DNA of 64,000 nt from Mucilaginibacter daejeonensis. GTDB taxonomy: Bacteria; Bacteroidota; Bacteroidia; Sphingobacteriales; Sphingobacteriaceae. Shown piece by piece: positions 34,440 to 42,792 of the stretch. The notes beneath the pieces were generated by a model. That model was not told where the DNA came from. It saw only the letters and a program-made list of their open reading frames with translations, and did no database searches. The stretch's first letter is position 1; every line of letters begins with the position of its first letter. The stretch covers positions 806,001-870,000 of the forward strand of contig NZ_CP086068.1 of the NCBI RefSeq assembly GCF_020783335.1, read 5' to 3'. A program made the position numbers and the translations under genes.

Positions 34440-35558
34440 ATGTTATTAAAGCATAAAAAAGTAGCCATTATAGGCGCAGGTCCGGTAGGCCTAACTATGG
34501 CCAGGTTACTGCAACAAGGCAATGTTGATGTTCAGGTTTACGAGCGCGACGAGCATCCAGAGGCCCGCATTTGGGGCGGAACGCTTGATCTGCATAAAGG
34601 CTCAGGGCAACTGGTGATGCAAAAGGCCGGTCTCTTGCAACGATACTATGAACTGGCCATACCCATGGGCGTTATTGGTACTGATGAAAAAGGAAATATG
34701 TTATTCATCAAAGAGATAACTTCCGATAACCGGTACGACGGTCCCGAGATCAACAGGAACCATCTGCGTAAAATGATATTGGATAGTTTAAGTCCGGGTA
34801 CGGTGATATGGGATGCCCAGTGCACCGACCTGGAACCGCGTGATGGACAATGGCTATTGCGGTTCGCTAACGGGGCCGACGCTACTGCCGATGTGGTGAT
34901 CGGTGCTAATGGGGGCATGTCGAAAGTAAGGCGATACGTGACCGATACCCAGGTAGAAACCACAGGCACTCTGATCATACAGGGCGATGTGCCTGAGCCC
35001 GAGGTCAGGTGCCCAGGCCTTTATGAGTTATGCAATGGCAAAAGGCTTATGGTGGCCCATCAAGGTAAATTACTGGTGGTAAACCCGCATAATGACCAGC
35101 TGTTAAGCTTTGGCGTGATCATGAAAGAGCCTGAAGCTGATCGGCCACTATTAAGCGATACCAACAGCATAGCCAGCTTTTTACATGATCTTTTGAAGGA
35201 TTGGGACCAACGCTTTCATCAACTGATCAGTGCCACCAGTTCTTTCGTATGCCTGCCCACCCGAAAATTGCCATTGGGCGAACCCTGGAAAAGGGAGCGA
35301 CCGCTTCCTATCACGCTTATTGGTGATGCCGCACACTTGATGCCACCCTTTGCCGGTCAGGGAGTGAACACGGGTTTGATGGATGCCATGATCCTGGCCG
35401 ATAACCTTACCAGTGATCGTTTTAATAGCATAAAGGCGGCTATCGATAGTTACGAACAACGAATGTTCGTTTATGCCTCGGCAGCGCAACGCGCCTCAAG
35501 TGCTAACGAGATCGAGATGCGAGACCCCGACTTTTCGTTCCAACGGTTCATTTTATAA
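34440..35558 (+). CDS. Tet(X)-like FAD-dependent monooxygenase
   Basis: 372 aa. The protein follows Tet(X) tetracycline monooxygenase along its length: KVAIIGAGPVGLTMARLLQQ (FAD Rossmann motif), VYERDEHPEARIWGGTLDL, HKGSGQLVMQKAGLLQRYY, NGGMSKVR, PLPITLIGDAAHLMPPFAG (FAD-binding Asp) and a C-terminal helix. From memory of Tet(X), the substrate residues Gln192 and Arg213 are kept, but Phe224 is Val (codon 35076) and His234 is Ser (codon 35106). It may hydroxylate tetracyclines or another polycyclic compound. The ATG at 34440 is preferred over the TTG at 34410. AraC gene 47 bp upstream; no mobile element seen next to it. Confidence 0.85.
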   Translation: MLLKHKKVAIIGAGPVGLTMARLLQQGNVDVQVYERDEHPEARIWGGTLDLHKGSGQLVMQKAGLLQRYYELAIPMGVIGTDEKGNMLFIKEITSDNRYDGPEINRNHLRKMILDSLSPGTVIWDAQCTDLEPRDGQWLLRFANGADATADVVIGANGGMSKVRRYVTDTQVETTGTLIIQGDVPEPEVRCPGLYELCNGKRLMVAHQGKLLVVNPHNDQLLSFGVIMKEPEADRPLLSDTNSIASFLHDLLKDWDQRFHQLISATSSFVCLPTRKLPLGEPWKRERPLPITLIGDAAHLMPPFAGQGVNTGLMDAMILADNLTSDRFNSIKAAIDSYEQRMFVYASAAQRASSANEIEMRDPDFSFQRFIL

Positions 35559-35622
35559 AATGATCTTTCCACATTTCTGACTAAAGAATGTGCAGATCTT
35601 TCTAAAAGTTTATTTTAAAATA

Positions 35623-35635
35623 CTAAAAATATTAG
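35623..35635. promoter_or_regulatory. Short inverted repeat in the imuA promoter (candidate SOS operator)
   Basis: CTAAAAATATTAG has 4-bp half sites CTAA/TTAG around five bases and ends 2 bp before the -7 box. Position suits a repressor site; the half sites are short, so the match could be chance. Confidence 0.3.
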
Positions 35636-35637
35636 CA

Positions 35638-35645
35638 TAGTTTTG
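35638..35645 (+). promoter_or_regulatory. -7 promoter box of imuA
   Basis: TAGTTTTG matches TAnnTTTG and lies 21 bp before the ATG at 35667. It overlaps the upstream in-frame start at 35643, which argues for 35667 as the real start. Confidence 0.6.
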
Positions 35646-35666
35646 TGGTGTCAAGTGCTGGTCATA

Positions 35667-36389
35667 ATGAACGCTGAAAAACAACAACTGATCGATACAC
35701 TGCAAAAAAAGATATTGCAATGGGAAGGCTACAGGCCCCCGGCAGTGGGTACGCGGTCAGTTGTAGGTTTAGGCCCGGTAGAGGAGGCATTTCCTAATGG
35801 CGTGTTCCCGGTAGGGGCAGTGCATGAGTTATTATGCGGCTCCACCGAGCAGGCCGCTGCCGGTAGTGGTTTGGTCACGGGCATACTATCATCACTGTTA
35901 CAGCATGGCGGCATCTGCGTTTGGATAGGGCGTAAACGGAGGCTTTTCGCACCTGCGTTAAGCTTGTTCGGGGTAGAGCCGCATAAGGTGATCTTCATCA
36001 GCCTTGCTCATGATAAGGATGCCCTTTGGGTAATGGAAGAGGCTTTGAAATGCAGCGGACTAACGGCTGTGGTATGCGAGGTAAGTGATCTTGATTTCAA
36101 ACTGTCGCGTCGCCTGCAACTGGCGGTCGAACAAAGTCGCGTCACCGGTTTTGTGATGCGTAACGCTGCTGATAAGCCCGGCTCGACGGCTTGTGTGGCA
36201 CGCTGGCGTGTTACCCCTTTACCCAGCGTTGCACCTGATGGATTGCCCGGTCTGGGTTTTTTGCGCTGGCAGGTAGAACTGCTGAAAGTGCGGAACGGCA
36301 GAACGGGAAGTTGGATCTTGGAATGGGGCGACGGGCATTTTGAAACGGTGCAACAAATTTGGCAGGCCGAAGAAAGGAAGGTGGGGTGA
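35667..36389 (+). CDS. imuA: ImuA-like RecA-fold protein
   Basis: 240 aa. RecA/SulA-like fold without a clear Walker A: PVGAVHELLCGSTEQAAAGSGLVTGIL replaces the P-loop region, followed by GICVWIGRKRRLFAPALSLFG and FLRWQVELLKVRNGR at the C-terminus. ImuA supports the error-prone ImuB-DnaE2 polymerase during damage-induced mutagenesis. First gene of the cassette; imuB starts 3 bp after its stop. Confidence 0.88.
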   Translation: MNAEKQQLIDTLQKKILQWEGYRPPAVGTRSVVGLGPVEEAFPNGVFPVGAVHELLCGSTEQAAAGSGLVTGILSSLLQHGGICVWIGRKRRLFAPALSLFGVEPHKVIFISLAHDKDALWVMEEALKCSGLTAVVCEVSDLDFKLSRRLQLAVEQSRVTGFVMRNAADKPGSTACVARWRVTPLPSVAPDGLPGLGFLRWQVELLKVRNGRTGSWILEWGDGHFETVQQIWQAEERKVG

Positions 36390-36392
36390 GCT

Positions 36393-37889
36393 ATGCAGCA
36401 GCGTTATATGGCCATTTGGTTCAGGCACTTGCTTACCGATGCGCTGGTGCTACGCCGGCAGGCCTTGAAAGAAGTTCCGTTCGTGTTGGCGATGCCGGTG
36501 AGCAACCGGATCGTGATCACTGCCGCTAATGAACTTGCTGAGCAGCAGGGCGCCTTTACCGGTATGGCGGTAGCCGATGCCCGTGCTGCTATCCCTCAAT
36601 TAGAAGTAGTAAATGACCATGCCGGCCGTGCCGCCAAATTGCTGCGCCTGCTGGGGCTTTGGTGTATCCGTTATACGCCCCTGGTGGCTGTGGATATGCC
36701 CGATGGACTGCTGTTAGATATATCGGGCTGTGCCCATTTGTGGGGTGGCGAGCGGGAATACCTGAAAAAGATCGTGATCAAGTTGCGCGATTCAGGATTT
36801 GATGCCCGTGCCGCCATTGCCGATACGCCGGGTGCTGCCTGGGCGGTATCACGTTATGCTACCTCCAAACCCATCGTGCCGCCGGGTGCACAAAGGCAAG
36901 TGTTGGCCACCCTGATCCCTGCCGCTTTACGTTTGGAGCCTACCGTGGTGGATAAGCTGCATAAACTGGGTTTTCGTCATATTGGCGACCTGATGCAGAT
37001 ACAGCCCTCGGTACTACGGCGCAGGTTCGGGCCGCATTTATTGTTGCGTTTGGATCAGGCTTTGGGTAAGGTACAGGAGGTACTGCTGCCCCTTACACCA
37101 CCGGTACCTTATGTAGAACGACTGCCTTGTTTAGAACCCATTCGCACCGCTCCGGGTATCGAGGTGGCTATCGAGGAACTGCTATCTAAGTTATGTACCC
37201 GTTTGCAGGCCGAAGGTAAGGGCGTGCGCAAGGCCGTGTTGAAATGTTACCGCGTAGATGGGCGATTGGTGCAGGCGGGAATCACCACTACCCGTGGGTC
37301 GCACAGTGTATCACATTTGTTAAAGTTGTTTAAACTGCAGATCGCCCGCATCGAGCCCGCGCTGGGTATCGAATTGTTCTTGCTCGAAGCGCTCAGGGTA
37401 GAGGACATGGACACCGTGCAGGAACAGCTTTGGGCGGTAAGCAAAGGATTGGGCGATAACTCCCTGGCCGAATTGCTTGATCGGGTGGCGGGCAAGGTTG
37501 GTCCGGAAGCCATACAACGTTATCTGCCGGCTGAGCACTACTGGCCCGAGCGGTCGGTCAGGCCGGCATCGTCCCTTACCGAGGAACCCACCACATCCTG
37601 GCCCGAACAACTACGCCCGATCCGGTTGCTGGCCAAGCCCGAACTCATCGAAGTGATGGCGCTGGTGCCTGATGATCCTCCCAAACTATTCATCTACAAA
37701 CAAAAGCGCCATGTGATACACAAGGCAGATGGCCCCGAACGCATAGGCCGCGAATGGTGGTACGACAGTGGCGAACACCGTGATTACTATGCGGTAGAGG
37801 ATTCGGAAGGTCAGCGTTACTGGGTGTTCCGTTCGGGGCATTATGATGGGGCCGATGCGCAATGGTATCTGCACGGATACTTTGCCTAA
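36393..37889 (+). CDS. imuB: ImuB, Y-family polymerase-like mutasome subunit
   Basis: 498 aa with the DinB-like palm, fingers, helix-hairpin-helix (LHKLGFRHIGDLMQIQP) and little-finger layout. The catalytic acidic residues of active Y-family polymerases are missing: the N-terminal strand is MAIWFRHLL instead of a DMDxFFA type, and the second motif reads LLLDISGCAHLWGGE instead of SIDE. It is therefore probably a non-catalytic adaptor linking the sliding clamp to DnaE2, as known for ImuB. Spaced 3 bp from imuA and 12 bp from dnaE2. Confidence 0.9.
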   Translation: MQQRYMAIWFRHLLTDALVLRRQALKEVPFVLAMPVSNRIVITAANELAEQQGAFTGMAVADARAAIPQLEVVNDHAGRAAKLLRLLGLWCIRYTPLVAVDMPDGLLLDISGCAHLWGGEREYLKKIVIKLRDSGFDARAAIADTPGAAWAVSRYATSKPIVPPGAQRQVLATLIPAALRLEPTVVDKLHKLGFRHIGDLMQIQPSVLRRRFGPHLLLRLDQALGKVQEVLLPLTPPVPYVERLPCLEPIRTAPGIEVAIEELLSKLCTRLQAEGKGVRKAVLKCYRVDGRLVQAGITTTRGSHSVSHLLKLFKLQIARIEPALGIELFLLEALRVEDMDTVQEQLWAVSKGLGDNSLAELLDRVAGKVGPEAIQRYLPAEHYWPERSVRPASSLTEEPTTSWPEQLRPIRLLAKPELIEVMALVPDDPPKLFIYKQKRHVIHKADGPERIGREWWYDSGEHRDYYAVEDSEGQRYWVFRSGHYDGADAQWYLHGYFA

Positions 37890-37901
37890 CATGATAGCGT
37901 T

Positions 37902-40900
37902 ATGGAGCATGCAGAATTACAGGTGACCTCAAATTTTAGCTTCCTGCGCGGAGGCTCGCATCCGCATGAATTGGTAGAAGAAGCCGTTGCGTTAGGCTAT
38001 ACCGCCTTTGCCCTGACCGATCGCAATACTTTATCCGGCGTGGTGCGTGCTCACATGGCCGCAAAGGAGGCCAATAAGGAGCAGCATCATATCCGTTTCA
38101 TTCCTGCCTGCCGTCTTGACCTGATGGATGGCACCAGCTTACTGGCTTATCCAACTGACCGTGATGCTTATAGCAGGCTTTCGGCGTTGCTCACCAAGGG
38201 CAACCTGCGTACCGAAAAAGGAAAATGTGAACTGTACAAAGCGGACGTTTATGACCACAGCCAGGGGATGATCTTCATCGCTGTCCCTCCCGAAAAGCTG
38301 AACCCGAGGTATGAGTTCGATCAGGCATTCATCAGTGATGTGGCCGAGTATCAGCAACGCTTAGGTGGTTCACTCTATCTTGCTGCTTCATTTTACTACC
38401 AGGGACAGGATGCCAAACGCTTGCACCGGCTGGCGCAAATGGGTGTGCCTTTAGTAGCCTTGGGCGATGTGCATTACCACTGTGCAGCCAGGCGTGAGTT
38501 GCAGGATATACTCACCTGCATACGCGAGCATTGTACTATCAGCACTGCCGGTTACAAACTACACCAAAATGCCGAACGCCATTTAAAGGACAAGGAAGAG
38601 ATATCGAGGTTGTTCAGTCGTTATCCGCAAGCGTTAGATAATGCGATGCATATCGCTAATGCCTGTAAGTTCTCGCTTGATGAACTGCAATACATCGAAC
38701 CGGCCGAGCGGATCGTTGACGGGCTCACGCCTCAGCAACGATTGGAGAAACTGACCTGGGAGGGGGCCAAATTCTTTTGGGGAGATGACCTGCCCGAAAA
38801 GCATCGTGAACAGATCAAATTCGAATTGGAGTTCATCGAAAAACGCAAACTGGCTCCTTATTTTTTACGGGTGCATCGGTACACTCAAAAAGCTCAAGAC
38901 CTGGGTATCCTATATCAGGGGCGTGGTTCGGCGGCCAACTCGATCGTTTGTTATTGTTTGAAGATCACGGCGGTAAATCCTGATAAGTCGAGGTTGCTGT
39001 TCTCGCGCTTTATGTCAGATGCACGGGACGAATGGCCGGATATTGATGTTGACTTTGAGCACGAACGCCGCGAGGAGATCATCCAGTTCATATATGAGGA
39101 TTATGGCCGTGACCGGGCCGGTATAGTGGCCACCGTTACCCAAGAAAGGCATAAAGGCGCCATCAGGGATGTGGGCAAGGCCATGGGCCTGTCTGAAGAT
39201 ACGATCAAGCGTATAGGTGGTACCATATGGAGTTTCAGGGAAGAAGGTTTGGATGAGGCCCGCCTGCGAGGGCAGGGTCTCGACCCGCTTGATCCCATCG
39301 TTCATAAAGTGCTGCAGCTCACTAACGAGCTGATCGGTTTCCCAAGGCAGTTGGGGCAGCACACGGGTGGCTTTGTGATCACCGATGGTCAGCTAAGCGA
39401 CCTTTGCCCCATCATGAATGCCCGCATGGACAACCGTACCCAGGTAGAGTGGAACAAGGATGACATTGAGGACCTGAAGATCCTGAAGGTGGATGTGCTG
39501 GGGTTGGGTATGCTTACCATGATCCGCAAAGCGTTCGACCTGATCAGGCAGCAGTATGGTACCGACTATACGCTGGCCAGCGTACCGCAAGATCAGCCTG
39601 ATGTGTATGACATGATCTGCAAGGCCGATACGGTCGGTGTTTTCCAGATCGAGAGCCGGGCACAAATGTCCATGCTGCCCAGGTTAAGGCCAAGAGAGTT
39701 CTATGACCTGGTGATCGAGGTGGCCATCGTACGCCCGGGACCTATTCAGGGCGATATGGTGCATCCTTACTTACGGAGGCGTAATGGCGAGGAAGCACCA
39801 GAATATCCTAAACCGGAATTAGAGGAGGTCTTAAAGAGAACCAAAGGTGTTCCACTCTTTCAGGAACAAGCTATGGAGATAGCCATGGTGGCCGGGGGCT
39901 TTACCCCGGGTGAGGCCGATCAGCTGCGCCGTAGCATGGCATCGTTCAAGGCCAATGGTAAGCTCCATTTGTATGAAAAAAAGATGGTGGATGGCATGTT
40001 GGCCAACGGCTATACGGAAGATTTTGCCCGTCGCATTTTTAAACAACTTCAGGGCTTTGAGGGGTACGGGTTCCCTGAAAGTCATGCGGCCTCGTTCGCC
40101 CTGCTGGTCTATATATCGGCTTACATCAAATGCCGCTATCCTGATGTGTTTTGTGCGGCATTGCTCAACAGCCAGCCTATGGGCTTTTACCAGCCGGCAC
40201 AGATCGTGCGCGATGCCCGCGACCATCATGTACAGGTGCTACCTGTGGATGTCAACTATTCTGAATGGGACAATACCCTGGAAGACAAAGGTGGCAAGTG
40301 GCGTGCCGTACGTATGGGTTTCAGGCAGATCAAAGGCTTAAGGGAGGATGATATGCAACTGCTGGTGGCCATGCGGGGTAACGGTTACGGGCACATCGAT
40401 CAGTTGCGGGCGGTAGGGGTGCCCGAGGCCGCGCTCGAAAAGCTGGCCGATGGCGATGCCTTCCGGTCTTTAGGAGCCGATCGGCGCATGGCTTTATGGG
40501 AGGTTTCGGCGTTGGCCGACCGGCCGATCGGTTTGTTCGATGGCCAGCTTTCGGAAACCGTTTTGGAACAAGAGATAGACCTGCCGGCCATGAGTCGTGG
40601 CGAGCATGTGGTGCAGGATTATATCTCTACCGGCCTCTCGCTTAAAGATCACCCGGTTGGATTGCTCCGCAGTAAGCTCACCCAAATGGGCAACAGCAAA
40701 GCCCGTGATCTTGCGACCATGAAGGACGGGCAGCGGGTGAGCGTGTCAGGCTTGATCACTGTAAGGCAGCGGCCTGGTACGGCCAAAGGCGTGCTTTTTA
40801 TGACCCTGGAGGATGAGACCGGATCGGCCAACCTTGTCGTTTGGGAAAAGCTGTTCAATAAGTACCGGAAAGAGATCGTGCAATCAAGATTGTTGATGGT

Positions 40901-41129
40901 GACGGGCCGCCTGCAGGTCGCTAATGGAGTGATACACCTGGTGGTGCAGCGCTGTTACAACCTCACCGCCTTGCTGCGCAGCCTCACCGAGACAGGGCTT
41001 TCGCCCTTGCCGCATTCGCCGGCCCGTGCCGATGAGACCTATCAGCCTTATAACTACGATGGGCGGTCAACACCTAAGCCCACCGTCACCACCGAAGGGG
41101 CATTTCATAAAGGGCGTAATTTCCATTAA
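37902..41129 (+). CDS. dnaE2: Error-prone DNA polymerase III alpha subunit (DnaE2)
   Basis: 1075 aa, the usual DnaE2 length (shorter than replicative DnaE). N-terminal PHP domain (ELQVTSNFSFLRGGSHPHELVEEA, FALTDRNTLSGV), then the polymerase core with the catalytic acids in EWPDIDVDFEHERREE and LKVDVLGLGML, the fingers motif RPGPIQGDMVHPYLRRR, the helix-hairpin-helix, and a C-terminal OB fold (VSVSGLITVRQRPGTAKGVLFMTLED). It copies past lesions with low fidelity. Third gene of the imuA-imuB-dnaE2 cassette, probably expressed on DNA damage. Confidence 0.95.
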   Translation: MEHAELQVTSNFSFLRGGSHPHELVEEAVALGYTAFALTDRNTLSGVVRAHMAAKEANKEQHHIRFIPACRLDLMDGTSLLAYPTDRDAYSRLSALLTKGNLRTEKGKCELYKADVYDHSQGMIFIAVPPEKLNPRYEFDQAFISDVAEYQQRLGGSLYLAASFYYQGQDAKRLHRLAQMGVPLVALGDVHYHCAARRELQDILTCIREHCTISTAGYKLHQNAERHLKDKEEISRLFSRYPQALDNAMHIANACKFSLDELQYIEPAERIVDGLTPQQRLEKLTWEGAKFFWGDDLPEKHREQIKFELEFIEKRKLAPYFLRVHRYTQKAQDLGILYQGRGSAANSIVCYCLKITAVNPDKSRLLFSRFMSDARDEWPDIDVDFEHERREEIIQFIYEDYGRDRAGIVATVTQERHKGAIRDVGKAMGLSEDTIKRIGGTIWSFREEGLDEARLRGQGLDPLDPIVHKVLQLTNELIGFPRQLGQHTGGFVITDGQLSDLCPIMNARMDNRTQVEWNKDDIEDLKILKVDVLGLGMLTMIRKAFDLIRQQYGTDYTLASVPQDQPDVYDMICKADTVGVFQIESRAQMSMLPRLRPREFYDLVIEVAIVRPGPIQGDMVHPYLRRRNGEEAPEYPKPELEEVLKRTKGVPLFQEQAMEIAMVAGGFTPGEADQLRRSMASFKANGKLHLYEKKMVDGMLANGYTEDFARRIFKQLQGFEGYGFPESHAASFALLVYISAYIKCRYPDVFCAALLNSQPMGFYQPAQIVRDARDHHVQVLPVDVNYSEWDNTLEDKGGKWRAVRMGFRQIKGLREDDMQLLVAMRGNGYGHIDQLRAVGVPEAALEKLADGDAFRSLGADRRMALWEVSALADRPIGLFDGQLSETVLEQEIDLPAMSRGEHVVQDYISTGLSLKDHPVGLLRSKLTQMGNSKARDLATMKDGQRVSVSGLITVRQRPGTAKGVLFMTLEDETGSANLVVWEKLFNKYRKEIVQSRLLMVTGRLQVANGVIHLVVQRCYNLTALLRSLTETGLSPLPHSPARADETYQPYNYDGRSTPKPTVTTEGAFHKGRNFH

Positions 41130-41197
41130 GCGACCAGGCCTAAAATAAAAAAGCCGCACGATCGCCGTGCAGCCTTTCCTCACTGATAAATAAAAAA

Positions 41198-41238
41198 CAA
41201 CCACTCTGAAATGGAAACATCAGAAGTGGTTATTTTTT
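41198..41238. terminator. Terminator between dnaE2 and the SDR gene
   Basis: AACCACTCTGA (41199-41209), 10-nt loop, TCAGAAGTGGTT (41220-41231) with one bulge, then ATTTTTT; an A-run on the left makes it usable in both directions. A weaker hairpin (GCCGCACG/CGTGCAGC) precedes it at about 41152-41174. Confidence 0.85.
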
Positions 41239-41254
41239 GCAGCGCTCCTGAATA

Positions 41255-42415
41255 TCACGGATCGATAGCGCCTTCTAACAGATTTATCCTTTCAATGTAA
41301 TGCAAGCAGTTGTGAATATAAACGTGACCTGGTTTTGACGGCTCGATGTTGAGGTCCTGCATAATGCGGGAGTTATCAAAACGTTGACCTAGCTCGGCAA
41401 ATTCCAGGTAAGGGTCAAGTCCGGCGAACAGGATGCGGAGGTTGCTGAGGTCCTCAAACTCATACTGTAAATGCTCCAGGTAAGCGTAATGCTCATACAA
41501 CTCATGGCCTACCGGTAATTTGCCCTTTGCCCATAATTTAAGCGGGTTGAGCATCTCTTTCCCAATAAAACGGTGCGGCAGCATGTCATTAAAATGCCCA
41601 TCAAATACTTTGGCTATTTGCAAAGCCGAGGTGCAATTGTCATTACCGGCCGATATGTGGTAAACATTGTAGTTACGTTTCACAAAAAGCAGCTGGGTCA
41701 TCACGTTGGCCACAAAATCAACCGGTACCATATCCAGCGATGAATATTGCTCGGCGGGTACCAGGCGCAGTTTGTTCATGGTGGCCAATGCCCACAGGAT
41801 AACCGGCGAACGTGGTTCCACCTTGCGGCTATCACCCATAATGATCGACGGGCGTACCACCAGGATCTTGTCTTCAGGCAGGTGTTGTTTCAACAACAAC
41901 TCGCCCTGCATTTTAGTGTAGGTGTATTTTACCAGATGATTGGCCTTCAAGTTAGGCGTCTCATCCTCGGTCACCAAGCGGTGCTTCACATCACGGCCGC
42001 AAATGGTGGCCGTACCTACGTACATGAACGTTTCCAGGCTTTGCAGGCGTTTGGCCCATAATAAGATCTTGGTCAAACCGCCAATGTTGGCTTTTTCGAC
42101 CAGGTCATCCTTCACTTTGGCAAATGAGGTGTTGGCCGCCGAGTGGATCACCGTGGTGATGTTGCTGAGTTGTGGGTCGCAAATAAGTTTGGCTGTAAGT
42201 TCTTCGTCAAAAAGATCGCCCAGTACGGGTATCACTTTTTGCTGATCGAACTCATCATTGTGCAGGCCGAAGATCTTGCTCAGCCTGGCCGTAGCGCTCT
42301 CGATAGACACGGCGCGGATGAGGCAGTAGATCTTACTGATCTCGCTGCGTTTGGACAGGTTGATCAGTACCTCACCGCCCACCAATCCAGTAGCTCCCGT
42401 TAATAATACTTCCAT
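41255..42415 (-). CDS. SDR family oxidoreductase, thioester-reductase / acyl-CoA reductase-like
   Basis: 386 aa, extended short-chain dehydrogenase. The NAD(P) motif TGATGLVG is at the N-terminus; YTYTKMQGE supplies the active-site Tyr-x-x-x-Lys; the INLSKRSEISKIYCLIR pattern resembles the NAD_binding_4 ('male sterility') group that includes thioester reductase domains and fatty acyl-CoA reductases. A role in reducing an acyl thioester or making a lipid-linked product is possible, but NDP-sugar epimerase-like activity cannot be excluded. Single gene, convergent with dnaE2; 377 bp without genes lie upstream. Confidence 0.8.
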   Translation of the reverse strand: MEVLLTGATGLVGGEVLINLSKRSEISKIYCLIRAVSIESATARLSKIFGLHNDEFDQQKVIPVLGDLFDEELTAKLICDPQLSNITTVIHSAANTSFAKVKDDLVEKANIGGLTKILLWAKRLQSLETFMYVGTATICGRDVKHRLVTEDETPNLKANHLVKYTYTKMQGELLLKQHLPEDKILVVRPSIIMGDSRKVEPRSPVILWALATMNKLRLVPAEQYSSLDMVPVDFVANVMTQLLFVKRNYNVYHISAGNDNCTSALQIAKVFDGHFNDMLPHRFIGKEMLNPLKLWAKGKLPVGHELYEHYAYLEHLQYEFEDLSNLRILFAGLDPYLEFAELGQRFDNSRIMQDLNIEPSKPGHVYIHNCLHYIERINLLEGAIDP

Positions 42416-42792
42416 TATATAGTTCTTTAATTTATTGAGGCAATTTGAACAGCGCTGATCGTATCGTATAATGTAGCTGATGCGATCATTGCTAATGATA
42501 CCTTTTCTCCGTAAAGAACAACGACCTTGAACATGGCCACTGCGACCAGGCTGATGCCGGATAAATGAATACTAAATGGAGGGGGCAGCTTGGTGAAGCC
42601 GACGGCCTTTTTTAAGTGACGGGCCGAACGTTTTGTTTAGTTGTTGGGCTCGCTTTAACTTATTCAGTCTTCGTGTTTGGGATCAATAGTTCGTTGTATG
42701 CCGCTCGCCGTATCACTGCGTTGGCGGCATACACAAATATTGCGAGGCACGATTAGTACACGATTAAGATGGGATTAGAATAAGCTTAGAAA
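42416..42792. other. Gene-free interval between the SDR gene and the sensor kinase
   Basis: 377 bp with no convincing reading frame. It must carry the promoter of the leftward SDR gene and the 3' end of the TonB receptor/two-component transcript. The one structure seen is a 9-bp inverted repeat, GTATGCCGC (42696-42704) and GCGGCATAC (42724-42732), 61 bp past the kinase stop; without a T-run it is at best a weak terminator or mRNA 3'-end hairpin. Confidence 0.5.

Noticed and set aside
37902..41129. Replicative DnaE (dnaE1)
   Set aside because: Length of 1075 aa and the imuA-imuB context point to DnaE2.
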